Positions 1 to 7,648 of a DNA stretch of 64,000 nucleotides are shown here, piece after piece; position 1 is the first letter of the stretch; the number at the start of each line of letters is the position of its first letter. This stretch comes from Pseudomonas sp. A34-9. Lineage in GTDB: Bacteria; Pseudomonadota; Gammaproteobacteria; Pseudomonadales; Pseudomonadaceae. A program made the translations under genes and the position numbers. The stretch lies in assembly GCF_029543085.1 (NCBI RefSeq), contig NZ_CP119967.1, forward strand, positions 1,514,501 to 1,578,500, written 5' to 3'. The notes beneath the pieces were generated by a model. The model did not search any database. It worked only from the letters and a program-made list of their open reading frames with translations, and had not been told where the DNA came from.

Positions 1-409
1 CACGAGCGGTGATGTCCGGGCTGGTGGCAGCCGGGGTGATCATGATCACGCCTTCGTCTTCGTAGATGTCCGAAGCCGGTTGAGTGGAGCTGGAGCACAG
101 GTGACCGACGACGAACTTGACGCCGTCATTGACGACCTTGTTCGCGACCGCTACCGCTTGTTTCGGATCGCAGGCATCGTCGTATTCAACGGCTTCGAGT
201 TTTTTGCCGTCGACGCCGCCCTTGGCGTTGATTTGCTCAATGGCCATTTTCGCGCCGCTGAACTGCATGTCGCCGTACTGGGCTACTGGACCGGTTTTAG
301 GGCCGGCGATACCGATTTTGATGGTGTCAGCTGCGAACGAATGGCTGGCAACCCCGGCCAGAACCATAGCGGCAAACAGTTTGGAAATCTGCTTAGTAGC
401 CTTAGTCAT
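1..409 (-). CDS. braC: Branched-chain amino-acid ABC transporter periplasmic binding protein (5' part only)
   Basis: The visible part is the first 136 residues, starting at the ATG whose first base is 409; the rest lies left of the window. The N-terminus has a basic start and a hydrophobic stretch ending in ASHSFA, a typical Sec signal peptide, followed by the mature start [20 protein letters not shown]. Downstream are the family stretches [16 protein letters not shown] and [19 protein letters not shown]. These match what I remember of Pseudomonas BraC/LivK, which delivers Leu, Ile, Val and sometimes Ala or Thr to the BraDEFG membrane complex. A GGAG Shine-Dalgarno lies just upstream. The transporter subunits would be expected beyond the left edge. 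Ligand preference cannot be read from this fragment. Confidence 0.88.
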   Translation of the reverse strand, partial: MTKATKQISKLFAAMVLAGVASHSFAADTIKIGIAGPKTGPVAQYGDMQFSGAKMAIEQINAKGGVDGKKLEAVEYDDACDPKQAVAVANKVVNDGVKFVVGHLCSSSTQPASDIYEDEGVIMITPAATSPDITAR

Positions 410-761
410 AGTGCTCCACTCTTACTGTTGTAATTTTTTTGAGTTCTGGCGCCGTAGCAGCAGAACCGGGTCAGATATCTTTGCGATACCCTCCGGAAAT
501 GCCCCCGGCAACTGTACCGGTACAGTGTAGAGCGCCGGTTGTCAGCCTGGGAAGCGGGCGCCGAGGGGCAAAACTTGGGGGTGTCGCATTTTTGAATGAA
601 AAAGACAGAATTGCGGCGGGGCGTTCGTGGGCATATATCCCAATCAGCAGCATTCCCTCGCGTTCCTGCTCTTTTCGTTCGGTGCAGCCATTTACAACCG
701 GGTTTTTCTGGCGGACCACCGACGTTATCATTCGCGTCGATTTCTTTTCCGGACAGCACCC
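410..761. other. Gene-free region between braC-like gene and DUF2288 gene
   Basis: A 352-bp stretch separating two divergently read genes. It must hold the braC promoter and leader and the DUF2288 promoter. Open frames exist on both strands but none has a convincing start or a recognisable product. I could not assign -35/-10 boxes with confidence. Confidence 0.5.
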
Positions 762-1082
762 ATGAATCAAGAACCTAGCACCCTCTATGCCAAGCTGCTT
801 GGTGAAACCGCATCTATTACCTGGAAAGAGTTGGAGCCGTTCTTCGCCAAGGGTGCCCTATTGTGGGTCGACCCTGCGCTGGATTTGATCGCTACCGCTG
901 AGGCCGTGGCGTCGGATGAGGGCGAGAAAGTGGCTGCCTGGCTGGCCGAAGACAAAGTCGCCAAGCTGTCTGAAACGCGGGCGCTGGATCTTTTCGAACG
1001 CGATCCGCAGCTGTGGGCGGTGGTGGTTTCGCCGTGGATTCTGATCCAGGAAAGGGCAGTCGCTGCTGACGTCGCACCGTGA
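762..1082 (+). CDS. DUF2288-family small protein
   Basis: A 106-residue acidic, soluble protein beginning MNQEPSTLYAKLLGETASI and containing the segments WKELEPFFAKGALLWVDPAL and FERDPQLWAVVVSPWILIQE. This pattern is that of the DUF2288 family, widespread in gamma-proteobacteria and of unknown function. No signal peptide or membrane segment is present. Translation can also be read in frame from position 627, but the upstream extension looks non-coding, so the ATG at 762 is preferred. It stands alone, convergent with the tubulin-like gene. Confidence 0.75.
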   Translation: MNQEPSTLYAKLLGETASITWKELEPFFAKGALLWVDPALDLIATAEAVASDEGEKVAAWLAEDKVAKLSETRALDLFERDPQLWAVVVSPWILIQERAVAADVAP

Positions 1083-1204
1083 TGGTGCGACCGGTCATCA
1101 GCGAAAAGTGTGTAGCCGAGTAGCGTGATGGCACGTTGCCGTAGAGAAACACCACAAGCGCGGGTGGCCTCACGGTGACGTAAACGTAACGGGAACAGTT
1201 TAGT

Positions 1205-1224
1205 AAGCAGCCTAACGGCTGCTT
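1205..1224. terminator. Possible terminator hairpin after DUF2288 gene
   Basis: An 8-bp perfect stem AAGCAGCC / GGCTGCTT with a 4-base loop, followed on the plus strand by AATTGTTTG. The T-tract is weak, so termination is plausible rather than certain. Confidence 0.45.
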
Positions 1225-1280
1225 AATTGTTTGTGGATGTTGGAACGGCTGAAATCTTCAGTGACTGTGCCGGCCCCTTT

Positions 1281-1340
1281 GCGAGCAGGCTCGCTCCCAC
1301 ATTTGGAATGCATTTCCCTGTGGGAGCGAGCCTGCTCGCG
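1281..1340. repeat. REP doublet, GTGGGAGCGAGCCTGCTCGC family
   Basis: Two inverted copies of the core GCGAGCAGGCTCGCTCCCAC separated by about 20 bp. It lies in the convergent gap between the DUF2288 gene and the tubulin-like gene. Related copies are at 26537, 30653, 46323, 58252 and 58786. Confidence 0.9.
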
Positions 1341-1362
1341 AATGGGGCGATGCGGTCCCGGA

Positions 1363-3561
1363 TCAGACTGAGAAGGTCTTGCCTGTATGGTTATTCAGCG
1401 AAATAACCTTGGTCTTGCCAATCCGGTGACGGTAAATCTCGCGCAGGTATTTGATCGACTTCTTCACACAATCACGCGACAGGCGAATGTCATTGATCGA
1501 GACAAATTTCTCTTTGTCGTTGATCAGTTCGCGGTACTTCTTCTCGTACATCGGCTTGATCGCGTACCAGTTGGTGTCGAGGATCTTCGCCGGGTTCTCG
1601 AACTCGTTGAGCAGGTCGTCGATGCGGTCTTCGTCGAATTCTTCATTGATGATGAAGTCGAGGATCGAGTTGTCCAGGGTCTCGTCGAAACGGTACGGGT
1701 TCTTCGCGAAGCAGCGCTTGATAAACGCCACGATCAGGGTCAGGAAGTCATCCGACAGGCACGGACTCTTGGCGATCAGTGTGGTCAGCGAGAGGTTGGC
1801 CGAGGCGCCGATGACCAGCGCGTAACGTTTGAGCGTGGTATTGGGGAACAGGCTGTTGAGGTGAGTCTTCAACCGGTTCAGGTCCATGTACGACAGCTTG
1901 TAGTCTTTCGGCAACGAGACAATCGAGACCACCGACGAGCAGTTCTTGAAGAAGTGCAGGTCGTGCAACGCGGCGGCGTCGTAGCCGGAATTCTTGTATT
2001 GCTCAAGCGAGGCGCGATAACGCTTGGACTCGATCGGCAACAGGCTGATGCCTTCGATCGCCTGGGTGACTTTGTTGAAGTGCGGCAGGTCGATCGAGCG
2101 GAAGAACAGGTCGTCGATGTTCAGGCGCTGCGGCTCTTTGTCGAACACCTTGAATTTGTCGCTGCTCGGCGGCGGCGTTTCCGGCACCACCGATTCGGCG
2201 TAGGCGATTGCCACCGGGCCGGCCAGACTCATGAACAGGTCGTTGGCGTCGAGGCGAATGGTCTCGCCGATGTCGATGCCGGCGCGCCGGAAGTAGTTCT
2301 GGTCGTAGTCAGTGGTGACTGCCTGCGCCGTCAGAATGTTGAAGATCTGCTGCGAGATGTACTGGTTGGCGTGCTTCTCCATCGCATTGACATCAATGTT
2401 CTGGATGTTGCCGTCATCGCTCTCTTCGGCGTAACGCATGATGTCGTTGGAGATCAGCATCATCGCGTTCCAGGGGCGGATACGCCCCATGACGCTGGCT
2501 TCGCTGCTGTCTTCGTTGGCGAAGTTGTAGGAGAAGTCCCACTCCTCCGACAGATACTTGCACAGCAGGCGTCCGGCGTTGATGTGCAGCGCCTCGGACA
2601 TTTCGCTGCGGTGGTCGGAAATGTTCGGCAGCACGCAAATGCCGCTGGTGAAGATCGGCTCGAACACGAACGAATGACCGCTCTTGCCGTCATGCTCGTC
2701 CATTGGCTTGGTGTCGAACGTCTTGTTCATGTACGAGTGCTGCTGGGCCAGACCGAATTCCGAGGCCATGCCGGAACCGGTACCGCCGCCGGCACTGAAG
2801 ATCGAGAAGTACAGGCGCGACTGGTTGGCCTTGATGCCGCAGCTGTCGATCAGGTACGAGTGGATCATTTTCCAGTCAGGGCTGGAGAAGCGCTGGGTGT
2901 CCTTGTTAAGGATGATCTTCGCCAGGTATTGGCCAAGGATCGGCGCGTTACCGGCGCCACCGGCGTGGACTTCGGATAAGTCCATGATCTTCATTTTGCT
3001 GTAGTCGCGCAGGAAGCCGCTTTTCTCACCCTTGCGCGAGAAACGGATGCGTCCGGCGATGTCTTTGTCGAGGTCGCCGAGCATCACCAGCGGTTCGACC
3101 AGAAACACCGGTTTGGTCGATTTGTTCGGGCCGATCCGCAGGTTTTGCTTGATCCACTGGGCCGGGCTGTAACCCTTGTCCGCCAGACGACGATCCGCCG
3201 CGCGGTCTTCGTTGTTGAATTCGTTGAGGTAGAACTTGCGCGCGTTGTACACCAGCTCCGCGACATCGAGGGCGATGTTGGAGCCGCAGCGACCGAGGCC
3301 GATCAGGCACACCGAGGGGAATTCCTGGTCGTTGTGCTGTTCGTTGTCGCCTTCCAGGTGCGGCGGGCGCGGGAACACCAGATCACGCAGGCCGTCGAGG
3401 TTGTCGAGGATGCGGTCGGTATTGGTTTCGGTGAAGTACAGGTATTGCTGAGTCGACAGCGGGCGCGACGGGACCAATGGCTTCGACGATGAAGGGCTGT
3501 TGGCAGCGGGGCTTAACGTCAGATCGGATACCGCAGTGGCGGGATTGTTTTTAGAAGTCAT
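1363..3561 (-). CDS. Large tubulin/FtsZ-superfamily protein (Tubulin_2-like)
   Basis: A 732-residue protein with the GTP-binding hallmarks of the tubulin/FtsZ superfamily. Residues 88-96 (GLGRCGSNI) fit the first glycine loop. Residues 258-264 read GGGTGSG, the exact superfamily signature. ISND at 370-373 corresponds by position to the FtsZ IPND segment. RLDAND at 436-441 fits the T7 synergy loop, retaining both aspartates (FtsZ N-x-D-x-x-D) but not the Asn. Residues 1-40 are Ser/Pro-rich and probably disordered; residues about 500-732 form an extra C-terminal region of unknown role. It is about twice the length of FtsZ and lacks an obvious FtsZ C-terminal conserved peptide or signal sequence. 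An upstream in-frame GTG (3618) is possible, but the added 19 residues look non-coding. It stands alone. The nearest family I can name is Pfam Tubulin_2 (PF13809); the FtsZ-like-1 group is an alternative. Cellular role unknown. Confidence 0.8.
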   Translation of the reverse strand: MTSKNNPATAVSDLTLSPAANSPSSSKPLVPSRPLSTQQYLYFTETNTDRILDNLDGLRDLVFPRPPHLEGDNEQHNDQEFPSVCLIGLGRCGSNIALDVAELVYNARKFYLNEFNNEDRAADRRLADKGYSPAQWIKQNLRIGPNKSTKPVFLVEPLVMLGDLDKDIAGRIRFSRKGEKSGFLRDYSKMKIMDLSEVHAGGAGNAPILGQYLAKIILNKDTQRFSSPDWKMIHSYLIDSCGIKANQSRLYFSIFSAGGGTGSGMASEFGLAQQHSYMNKTFDTKPMDEHDGKSGHSFVFEPIFTSGICVLPNISDHRSEMSEALHINAGRLLCKYLSEEWDFSYNFANEDSSEASVMGRIRPWNAMMLISNDIMRYAEESDDGNIQNIDVNAMEKHANQYISQQIFNILTAQAVTTDYDQNYFRRAGIDIGETIRLDANDLFMSLAGPVAIAYAESVVPETPPPSSDKFKVFDKEPQRLNIDDLFFRSIDLPHFNKVTQAIEGISLLPIESKRYRASLEQYKNSGYDAAALHDLHFFKNCSSVVSIVSLPKDYKLSYMDLNRLKTHLNSLFPNTTLKRYALVIGASANLSLTTLIAKSPCLSDDFLTLIVAFIKRCFAKNPYRFDETLDNSILDFIINEEFDEDRIDDLLNEFENPAKILDTNWYAIKPMYEKKYRELINDKEKFVSINDIRLSRDCVKKSIKYLREIYRHRIGKTKVISLNNHTGKTFSV

Positions 3562-3759
3562 TGTGCGCCATATACCTGGACTGGGTTGGCTCGCCGGCCA
3601 GTTGCCGGCGAACCTCACGGAATAAGATCTCGCGTCTTTTATGTGCGCGAATTGAGCCCGAGCGTCAGGGACTTGGCCTGACTGTCGCTGGGGGGAATCC
3701 TTTCCTGATCGTTGTTGAATCGGCCATTATTCGGCGATCTTTAATCGAAAAGAGGCAAA

Positions 3760-4656
3760 ATGATGTCAACGCTACCTTCGTTGGGGTTCGCCGGAATCGG
3801 TCTGATGGGCTTGCCCATGTGCCGGCGTCTGTTGGCCGCCGGTTATCCGCTGACCGTGTGGAATCGCAACCCGGCCAAGTGCGCGCCACTGGTCGAGGCC
3901 GGTGCCCGGCAAGTCGCAAGCCCTGCTGAACTGTGCGAACACGCCGACGTGGTGATGTTGTGTCTGGCCGATACGGCGGTGGTGCGCGAAGTCGTGTTTG
4001 GCGCGGCCGGCGTCTCCGAAGGCGCGCAAAAAGGCCAGTTGCTGGTGGATTTTTCCAGCCTTGAACCGACCGCCACCCGCGAAATGGCCGCCGAATTGGC
4101 GGCGAAAACCGGCATGTCCTGGCTCGACTCGCCGGTGTCCGGCGGTGTGGTCGGCGCCGAGGCAGGCAGCCTGGCGATCATGGTCGGTGGCGAAGCGGCG
4201 GATCTTCAACGCGTGCGCCCGGTGCTGCTCAACCTCGGTCAGCGCGTCACGCACATGGGCGGCGTCGGTGCCGGGCAGGTGACCAAGGCCTGCAACCAGA
4301 TGATCGTTGCCTGCAATGCACTGGTGATTGCCGAAGTGGTGGCGCTGGCCGAGCAGGCGGGTGTCGATGCGAGCCTGATTGCCGAGGCACTGGCCGGTGG
4401 TTTTGCCGATTCGAAACCGTTGCAGATCCTCGCCCCGCAAATGGCCGAAAGCCGTTTCGAACCGATCAAATGGCATGTGCGCACACTGCTCAAGGATCTC
4501 GACACCGCCGTCAAATTCTCCCGCGAACAGGGCTCGGCGACGCCGATCAGCGGATTGGCCGCACAACTGATGCGCCTGCATGGGGCGCAAGGTTATTTGG
4601 CGCAGGATCCAGCGACACTGGTGCAAATGTACCGCGCGCCAGAATCAGCGGATTGA
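3760..4656 (+). CDS. NAD(P)-dependent beta-hydroxyacid dehydrogenase (3-hydroxyisobutyrate dehydrogenase family)
   Basis: A 298-residue cytosolic oxidoreductase. The N-terminus has the Rossmann motif GFAGIGLMGLPMCRRL followed by a VWNRNPAKC segment typical of NADP-using family members. DSPVSGGVVGAEAGSLAIMVGG is the substrate-binding signature, and GAGQVTKACNQM contains the expected catalytic Lys and following Asn. The length is normal for GarR/MmsB/GlxR-type enzymes; the substrate (tartronate semialdehyde, 3-hydroxyisobutyrate, succinic semialdehyde or another) cannot be assigned. AGAGG sits 5 bases before the ATG; a second ATG follows directly. The last 110 bp overlap the 3' end of the convergent GGDEF-EAL gene. 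Confidence 0.88.
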   Translation: MMSTLPSLGFAGIGLMGLPMCRRLLAAGYPLTVWNRNPAKCAPLVEAGARQVASPAELCEHADVVMLCLADTAVVREVVFGAAGVSEGAQKGQLLVDFSSLEPTATREMAAELAAKTGMSWLDSPVSGGVVGAEAGSLAIMVGGEAADLQRVRPVLLNLGQRVTHMGGVGAGQVTKACNQMIVACNALVIAEVVALAEQAGVDASLIAEALAGGFADSKPLQILAPQMAESRFEPIKWHVRTLLKDLDTAVKFSREQGSATPISGLAAQLMRLHGAQGYLAQDPATLVQMYRAPESAD

Positions 4657-6841
4657 CCGCGTGTGAATGCTTGCGCTGGTTGATTTCTTCCAGCACCGGA
4701 CGCAACTCATCCAGTGGCACCGGGCGGCTGAGCAGATAGCCCTGAATAAAGTCGCAGCCCGAGCGTTCAAGGAATTCGTACTGCTCCAGGCTTTCGACGC
4801 CTTCGGTGACCACCTGAAGATGCAGGGTGTGCGCCATGACGATGATCGCCTGGACGATCTCCATGTCCGCCGTGGCCTTGGGGATGTCGAGGATGAACGA
4901 GCGGTCGATTTTCAACGTGTTGAGCGGCAGACGTTTGAGGTACGCGAGCGACGAATAGCCGGTGCCGAAGTCGTCGATCGACAGCGACACACCGAGCGCA
5001 CGGATCTGCCGCAGCAGCACCAGGGTGTTGGCGATATTGCCCATCAATGCGTTTTCGGTGACCTCCAGTTCCAGCCGTTCCGGCGCGACACCTGCGCTGC
5101 GCAACGCATTTTCGATTTCAGTGGCCAGTTCTTCCCGGGCGAGGTTGAGCGGTGAGCAGTTCCAGGCGATTTTCAGTTCTTCGCAGCCATGGCGCGACAG
5201 TTCACCCAGATCCTTGCACGCGCGGCGCAGCACCCAGTTGTCCAGTTCGGCGATCAAGCCGTTGTTTTCGGCAATCGAGATAAAACGATCCGGGGTCAGC
5301 AAGCCATGCAGCGGATGCTGCCAGCGAATCAGCGCTTCAAGCTTGGTGACGCGGCCGGTTTTCAGTTCGAAGATCGGTTGGTAATACAGCATCAAACCGT
5401 TTTCTTCGCGCAGGGCATGGCGCAGTTCTTCTTCCAGTTGCAGTTCGAAGCTGGCGCGGGTCTTGAGGTTGGAACTGAAGAAATGCAGGCCATTGCGTCC
5501 TGCGCCCTTGGATTGATACAACGCCAGATCGGCGTGCTTGAGCAGTTCCTCGCAAGTGGTGCCATCCTCCGGAAACAGACTGATGCCGATGCTGGTGGTC
5601 ATCACCATGCGGCGTCCGGCCAGCTCGATCGGCTCCTTCATTTTGAGCATGATGCGCTGGGCCATATTGCGGGCCTCTTCGCGGTCACGCAGGCTGATGA
5701 GGATGCAGAACTCGTCGCCGCCGAAACGCGCGACCACGTCTTCATGGCTGCGCACCGATCCTTTGATGTGATTGGCGATGACCTTGAGCAACTCGTCACC
5801 GGCGTCATGGCCAAGGCTGTCGTTGATTCGTTTGAAGTGATCAATGTCGAGAAACATCACCGCCAGCTTGCCGCCTTCGCTGGTTTTCTGACTGAGCTTC
5901 TCGGCGAATATCTGGTTGAAACCGCGACGGTTGATCAGGTTGGTCAGCGCGTCATAGTTGGCCACTTGCTGCAGTGACATCCGGGCTTGATCGAGTTGGC
6001 TGAGCAGCGCGTTGACCCGCCGCAAATCGTGTTCCTTGTTCTGCAGTTTCTTGTCAGCCAGCGCGGCGCTGATCGCGCTGCCAAGGATCAGCAAAGTGAT
6101 CAGCGCGACCGTGAGCCCCAATTGCAGATGGCTGGTTTCGGCTGCTATCGACGGCAAGCTGTTTGCCGGCAAGACCAGATTCAGCGCCGCCATGCCGGTG
6201 AAATGCATACTGAAAATACCGGCGCCGAGAATCAGTGCGGCGCTGTATTTGAGCATCTGATGAAACAGGCCACTGCCTTCACGCAAATAGCCGGCCACCC
6301 ACAACGCGGCGAAACTGGCACCGATGGCGATGGCGATCGACAGGACGAACAGCGTCGGTTGGTAATAAGCGGTAGCGCTCGATTCCATCGCCGCCATGCC
6401 GACGTAATGCATGCCGGCAATGCCCAGACCGATGACGATGGCGGTTTTCAGGTATTGCACAAAACTGGGCTGCGCTTCACTCAGCGTGTGCATGGCCAGC
6501 CACGAGGCGAGCAGGGCGATCAGCAGGGAAAACAGGGTGACGGGCAGGTTGTACTGGATTTCAATCGGTGCCTGGAACGCCAGCATGCCGATGAAGTGCA
6601 TGGCCCAGATGCCGCCGGCCAGGCACGTCGCACCGATCCAGCGCCAAAGCCTTTGCGAGCGCGGGTCTTCGGCGTGGCCAACCCGCTCGGCCATATCGAG
6701 GGTGGCAAAACTGGCAGCGCAGGCAACCAGATAGGCCACCAGCACCAGCAAGGGATTATGTGTGCAATCTAAAATGACCTGCCCGCTCTCCGGCAGCTCG
6801 GTAACAAACTGCAAACCAAGCCACTCCATAGCATGCCCCAT
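4547..6841 (-). CDS. MHYT-GGDEF-EAL membrane cyclic-di-GMP signalling protein
   Basis: A 764-residue inner-membrane protein. Residues 30-260 form a seven-helix-like MHYT sensor with three motif copies: MHFIGM (81-86), MHYVGM (144-149) and MHFTGM (212-217). The MHYT domain is proposed to bind copper and sense a diatomic gas. A short linker with coiled-coil character (about 265-292) leads to a diguanylate-cyclase domain with an intact GGDEF at 374-378. The usual RxxD inhibitory site is not canonical (SHED). An EAL phosphodiesterase domain follows, with EAL at 502-504 and DDFGTGYSS at 623-631. Both catalytic signatures are intact, so the protein could make or degrade c-di-GMP. The last about 36 residues, past the EAL domain, are encoded over the convergent dehydrogenase gene. 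Confidence 0.92.
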   Translation of the reverse strand: MGHAMEWLGLQFVTELPESGQVILDCTHNPLLVLVAYLVACAASFATLDMAERVGHAEDPRSQRLWRWIGATCLAGGIWAMHFIGMLAFQAPIEIQYNLPVTLFSLLIALLASWLAMHTLSEAQPSFVQYLKTAIVIGLGIAGMHYVGMAAMESSATAYYQPTLFVLSIAIAIGASFAALWVAGYLREGSGLFHQMLKYSAALILGAGIFSMHFTGMAALNLVLPANSLPSIAAETSHLQLGLTVALITLLILGSAISAALADKKLQNKEHDLRRVNALLSQLDQARMSLQQVANYDALTNLINRRGFNQIFAEKLSQKTSEGGKLAVMFLDIDHFKRINDSLGHDAGDELLKVIANHIKGSVRSHEDVVARFGGDEFCILISLRDREEARNMAQRIMLKMKEPIELAGRRMVMTTSIGISLFPEDGTTCEELLKHADLALYQSKGAGRNGLHFFSSNLKTRASFELQLEEELRHALREENGLMLYYQPIFELKTGRVTKLEALIRWQHPLHGLLTPDRFISIAENNGLIAELDNWVLRRACKDLGELSRHGCEELKIAWNCSPLNLAREELATEIENALRSAGVAPERLELEVTENALMGNIANTLVLLRQIRALGVSLSIDDFGTGYSSLAYLKRLPLNTLKIDRSFILDIPKATADMEIVQAIIVMAHTLHLQVVTEGVESLEQYEFLERSGCDFIQGYLLSRPVPLDELRPVLEEINQRKHSHAVNPLILARGTFAPVSLDPAPNNLAPHAGASVVRPIR

Positions 6842-6927
6842 TTCTGAAGTCGTCCTAACTGCGCGGTCAACGCAGGCGAATGACTGGAGTATAGAGGCGG
6901 TTTTTGCTGTGGAAGGGGTAGTGGCAC

Positions 6928-6974
6928 ATTGGCGCTAATGATTTCGGCATTAGCGTCATAGCGATTGGCGCTAA
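6928..6974. promoter_or_regulatory. Repeated ATTGGCGCTAA motifs upstream of the MHYT-GGDEF-EAL gene
   Basis: ATTGGCGCTAA occurs at 6928-6938 and again, perfectly, at 6964-6974. Between them is an inverted copy of its core, forming the dyad GCTAATG / CATTAGC (6934-6954). The group sits 90-130 bp upstream of the c-di-GMP gene and just past the stop of the YkgJ gene. It could be an operator or an intercistronic hairpin; no T-tract follows on either strand. Confidence 0.4.
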
Positions 6975-6978
6975 ACGC

Positions 6979-7347
6979 TTACGCGATCTGTTCGAAAGGG
7001 ATCTGCGCCCAGTCCGGTTGCAGGGGCGGCAAGCCGAAACGCGCACGGGCCTTGTCACAATCGACATTCTGTTCGCCGTTTTCCCATGACGACTCGAATT
7101 CGCGGCACGGGCTGGAGCGCAATTCATAAATCGAGCACTTCACCTCGCTGCCGACTTCGCCGACCAACGCCGTGCAACGCGGGGATTTGCAGTCGGTGCC
7201 GTTCATCGCCACCCGGCTCGGACTGATCTGTGTAACCAGTTCATCGGGCACCGTGCCACCGGAGGAAGCGCACTCACCCCAAAAGAAAGACACGCGAAAA
7301 TGGGAACAGCAGGCACCGCAATTCAGACACGGACTGACTTCGGACAT
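6979..7347 (-). CDS. YkgJ-family cysteine-cluster protein
   Basis: A 122-residue protein starting MSEVSPCLNCGACCSHFRVSF, with the CxxCGxCC arrangement of the YkgJ (CxxCxxCC) family. Further cysteines in KSPRCTALVG, VKCSIYELRSSPCREF and VDCDKARARFGLPPL complete a probable zinc- or iron-sulfur-binding set. The ATG at 7347 is chosen because the Cys motif immediately follows and upstream codons look non-coding. Function is unknown. It is upstream of, and in the same direction as, the MHYT-GGDEF-EAL gene, with a 137-bp gap holding repeats. Confidence 0.85.
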   Translation of the reverse strand: MSEVSPCLNCGACCSHFRVSFFWGECASSGGTVPDELVTQISPSRVAMNGTDCKSPRCTALVGEVGSEVKCSIYELRSSPCREFESSWENGEQNVDCDKARARFGLPPLQPDWAQIPFEQIA

Positions 7348-7648
7348 GGGCGAGGGTATCAAAGGGATTGATCGGGAGATCCGGGCGGATCCGGCGGCCA
7401 TTCTAGGCTTTGCCGCAGACTTGGGAAGGGGGGCGCGAAACTATTTTTTTGTGGCAAGGTTTTGCCGCAAAAGCCCCGGTTCCCGGGGGATTGCAGACTT
7501 ATCAAAGGCTTACGTTTCGTTACAGTGCCATGGCCCGATATCAGGCAGACGAATGATCACAGACAGCCTTGGCGCGGCTCACTAGATTGCAGGTTCCGGG
7601 CTCGGATGCGTCGGCAGTGAAGCCCTATAACAATAAAGAGACGGACCC
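7348..7648. promoter_or_regulatory. Divergent promoter region with a Crc/Hfq-type CA motif
   Basis: A 301-bp gap between divergently read ykgJ-like and MFS genes. The only specific signal I can support is AACAATAA at 7629-7636, which fits the AANAANAA catabolite-activity motif bound by Hfq/Crc in Pseudomonas. It lies directly against the AAAGAGACGG ribosome-binding region of the MFS gene. Confidence 0.45.

Noticed and set aside
1387..2979. A 530-codon plus-strand frame
   Set aside because: Antisense to the tubulin-like gene; Val/Gln/Arg-rich low-complexity translation without motifs.
3561..3618. Upstream GTG start for the tubulin-like gene
   Set aside because: The extra 19 codons have no upstream ribosome-binding site and the ATG gives the more natural MTSKNNP start; kept only as an alternative.
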